DNA of 64,000 nucleotides, taken from contig JAJDTR010000046.1 in NCBI GenBank assembly GCA_022827055.1, forward strand, positions 16,646 to 80,645, read 5' to 3'. The position numbers were made by a program, and so were the translations under genes. The stretch's first letter is position 1; the number at the start of each line of letters is the position of its first letter. This document shows, in pieces, positions 62,712 through 64,000 of this stretch. This DNA is from Candidatus Poribacteria bacterium. GTDB taxonomy: Bacteria > Poribacteria > WGA-4E > JAJDTR01. A model generated the notes under the pieces. It saw nothing but the letters and a program-made list of their open reading frames with translations, was not told where the DNA came from and did no database searches.

Positions 62712-63554
62712 ATGAATCAACAACTCAAGCGCCAATGGCAGGAAGAATTTGAAGCGGCGGACGCTAAAACAGTTAGACAGATGCTCGCTCAAGAGCCGGG
62801 ACTGGTTAATGTGCGGGTGAGGCGCAGCAATCAGGCAGAACCGCGGTGGGGACCGTTATTCGTTGCCAGCGTCAAGCTCAATAGCCTTGATAAGGTCAAA
62901 GCCCTCATTGAAGCGGGTGCGAACATCAACAACAGTGAACTCGGTACGCACTGGCCTAGTACCGATTACGAGATTAACCGGTACTTCGTTGAGCGCGGAA
63001 TTGACGTGAATCAACCAAGTTTTCTGGGGTTCCACGCCCTCGGTGTCACAGGATTAGATACCTTCCTCCTGATGATGAAGCACGGCCTCGATCCGAACTT
63101 CACGTGGGCTTATATTGGACAGACGATGTTGCATATGCAGGCGCTGCATGATAACGACAAAGAGTTGGCGTGTTCCTTTATGCTGATCCGGGCGGGAGCA
63201 GATGTCAACGCGCAAGCCCGAACCGGTCTGGATGACGAACCGATTATGGAGAACGAGCACGGGATCCGGTACGGTCGAGAAACCCCGCTCCACTCCGCAG
63301 CACGTTCCGGAAGCAAGCTACAGGTACGGCTTCTGCTTGACCACGGAGCGGACGCCTCGCTCAGAACGGTCAGCCGGATCGCCGAGCCCAAGCAACTCGC
63401 CGAGTGGACTGGGGAAGTTACATCATTCCTCTGGCCCATGACCGAATTCAAGCGAGTATTGTTTGAGCCGTATCCGGGCGAAACACCGTTGGAGATGGCG
63501 ATCCGCTACGGACATCATGACGTGGCGGCAATATTTGAGGAGAGAACCGGCTGA
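62712..63554 (+). CDS. ankyrin-repeat protein
   Basis: This 280-residue protein is read from ATG 62712 with AGAGGT upstream; the frame could extend to a TTG at 62694. Several ankyrin repeats are recognisable: 'LDKVKALIEAGANINNSELG', 'MLIRAGADVNAQARTG', 'ETPLHSAARSGSKLQVRLLL', 'DHGADASLRT' and 'ETPLEMAIRYGHHDVAAIFE'. There is no signal peptide, so it is probably cytoplasmic and mediates protein binding. Its partner is unknown. Confidence 0.8.
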   Translation: MNQQLKRQWQEEFEAADAKTVRQMLAQEPGLVNVRVRRSNQAEPRWGPLFVASVKLNSLDKVKALIEAGANINNSELGTHWPSTDYEINRYFVERGIDVNQPSFLGFHALGVTGLDTFLLMMKHGLDPNFTWAYIGQTMLHMQALHDNDKELACSFMLIRAGADVNAQARTGLDDEPIMENEHGIRYGRETPLHSAARSGSKLQVRLLLDHGADASLRTVSRIAEPKQLAEWTGEVTSFLWPMTEFKRVLFEPYPGETPLEMAIRYGHHDVAAIFEERTG

Positions 63555-63693
63555 ACCCAGTTTAATCTGGCTAGAGATGTCGCACATCTTCGCCAAATAG
63601 GAATCTGTAGACGGACGCACTTGTCTACAGAGGAGGAGTACAATCAATGCAGAAACGTCACGAGGCAAAGCCCTAATCTTGGTGTCGCAGTCA

Positions 63694-63860
63694 CTATTCG
63701 CTTGATTGATCGTCTAACGTTTTGGAGGCAGAAGGCAAGAGATAGAACACGTCCCAATCGTAGGGTTGGCTGTCGTTGGAAATGATGACGAGCTGCCCAT
63801 CTATGGTTTCCCCATCGGGAAGTTCTACTTCGAATGTCGATTCATCAAAGTGGACGGTAC
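63694..63860 (-). CDS. C-terminal fragment of a hypothetical protein, 5' side corrupted
   Basis: On the minus strand the frame reads 'VHFDESTFEVELPDGETIDG' and 'QPYDWDVFYLLPSAS' to a stop at 63694, a plausible folded C-terminus. Upstream it runs into 22 consecutive G of the plus strand, read as Pro codons, and then low-quality sequence. The true start cannot be determined. No family recognised. Confidence 0.35.
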
Positions 63861-63882
63861 GGGGGGGGGGGGGGGGGGGGGG
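63861..63882 (+). other. 22-nt poly-G run, probable sequencing/assembly artefact
   Basis: Twenty-two consecutive G lie 118 bp from the window end and are followed by unusually A/T- and homopolymer-rich sequence. Poly-G of this sort is typical of dark cycles in two-colour short-read sequencing or of a contig end. Confidence 0.7.
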
Positions 63883-64000
63883 ATATTGCCCGGGTCCGTC
63901 TTTTATTAACACTACGAGACCGGCGGAAACGGGTTTACGGCGGTTAGCAACAACGGGAAGGAAAACCCTTTTAATTTTAAAAAATGTAAAGGGTGTTTTA

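Overview
The window looks like a chromosomal piece of an uncultured Gram-negative bacterium, most likely a member of Candidatus Poribacteria or a close relative. This is an inference from gene content: TonB-dependent receptors next to a PorV/PorQ-like barrel, WD40 proteins of the 'GKG...AVASGIGIWIYD' kind, an ECF sigma factor fused to a WD40 propeller, two phytanoyl-CoA dioxygenases, a sulfatase-fold enzyme, a sugar isomerase with a Gfo/Idh/MocA oxidoreductase, and many small dispersed palindromic repeats. No rRNA, tRNA or CRISPR array was found. The window opens inside a gene and ends in a low-quality stretch with 22 consecutive G.

Layout. (1) 1-2.3 kb: 3' part of a GT-C-like membrane protein and an FAD amine-oxidase-like enzyme. 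(2) 2.6-14.5 kb: a TonB receptor, a large secreted protein with a C-terminal sorting-type domain, and a PorV/PorQ-like barrel. This expected triad is split by a 4.4 kb accessory island (5.66-10.08 kb) holding a degenerate GIY-YIG-like protein, an overlapping HhH/small-protein/PD-(D/E)XK-like cassette, two paralogous membrane proteins and two orphan antitoxins. (3) 14.9-22.3 kb: a heme acquisition locus with Fur-box-like sites: IsdG-type monooxygenase, TonB receptor, two small uncharacterised genes, HmuY-like lipoprotein and HmuTUV transporter, with a nucleotidyltransferase inserted between hmuT and hmuU. (4) 22.5-26.6 kb: tandem paralogous WD40 proteins. (5) 26.7-34.1 kb: lipoprotein, RDD and SpoIIM membrane proteins, a phytanoyl-CoA dioxygenase and the sigma-WD40 fusion. 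(6) 34.5-42.4 kb (minus strand): a complete type I Zorya anti-phage operon zorABCD, with zorD broken by one base in an A7 run. (7) 42.5-57 kb (minus strand): MoxR and DUF58 directly upstream of zorA, then HAD phosphatase, dioxygenase, DUF4350, DUF4129, an array of four related membrane proteins (one a pseudogene carrying an inserted palindrome) and a double-VWA protein. (8) 57-63.9 kb: Nudix and MazG-like hydrolases, a sulfatase-fold enzyme with Thr at the nucleophile position, a TIM-barrel isomerase, an oxidoreductase and an ankyrin protein.

How the parts work together. The heme genes form one pathway: outer-membrane capture and import (HmuY-like, TonB receptor), periplasmic binding (HmuT), inner-membrane import (HmuUV) and cytoplasmic ring opening (IsdG-like). 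Zorya combines a proton-driven ZorAB motor with the ZorC and ZorD effectors; here it is the 3' extension of a moxR-DUF58 operon, so the two may be co-expressed. RDD/SpoIIM at 27-29 kb and MoxR/DUF58/DUF4350/DUF4129 at 42-50 kb are families that often sit together, so the intervening genes, including Zorya, look inserted into or beside a once contiguous cluster. The most novel-looking material is the nuclease-like island at 5.66-10.08 kb, the moxR-DUF58-zorABCD arrangement and the small uncharacterised genes of the heme locus.
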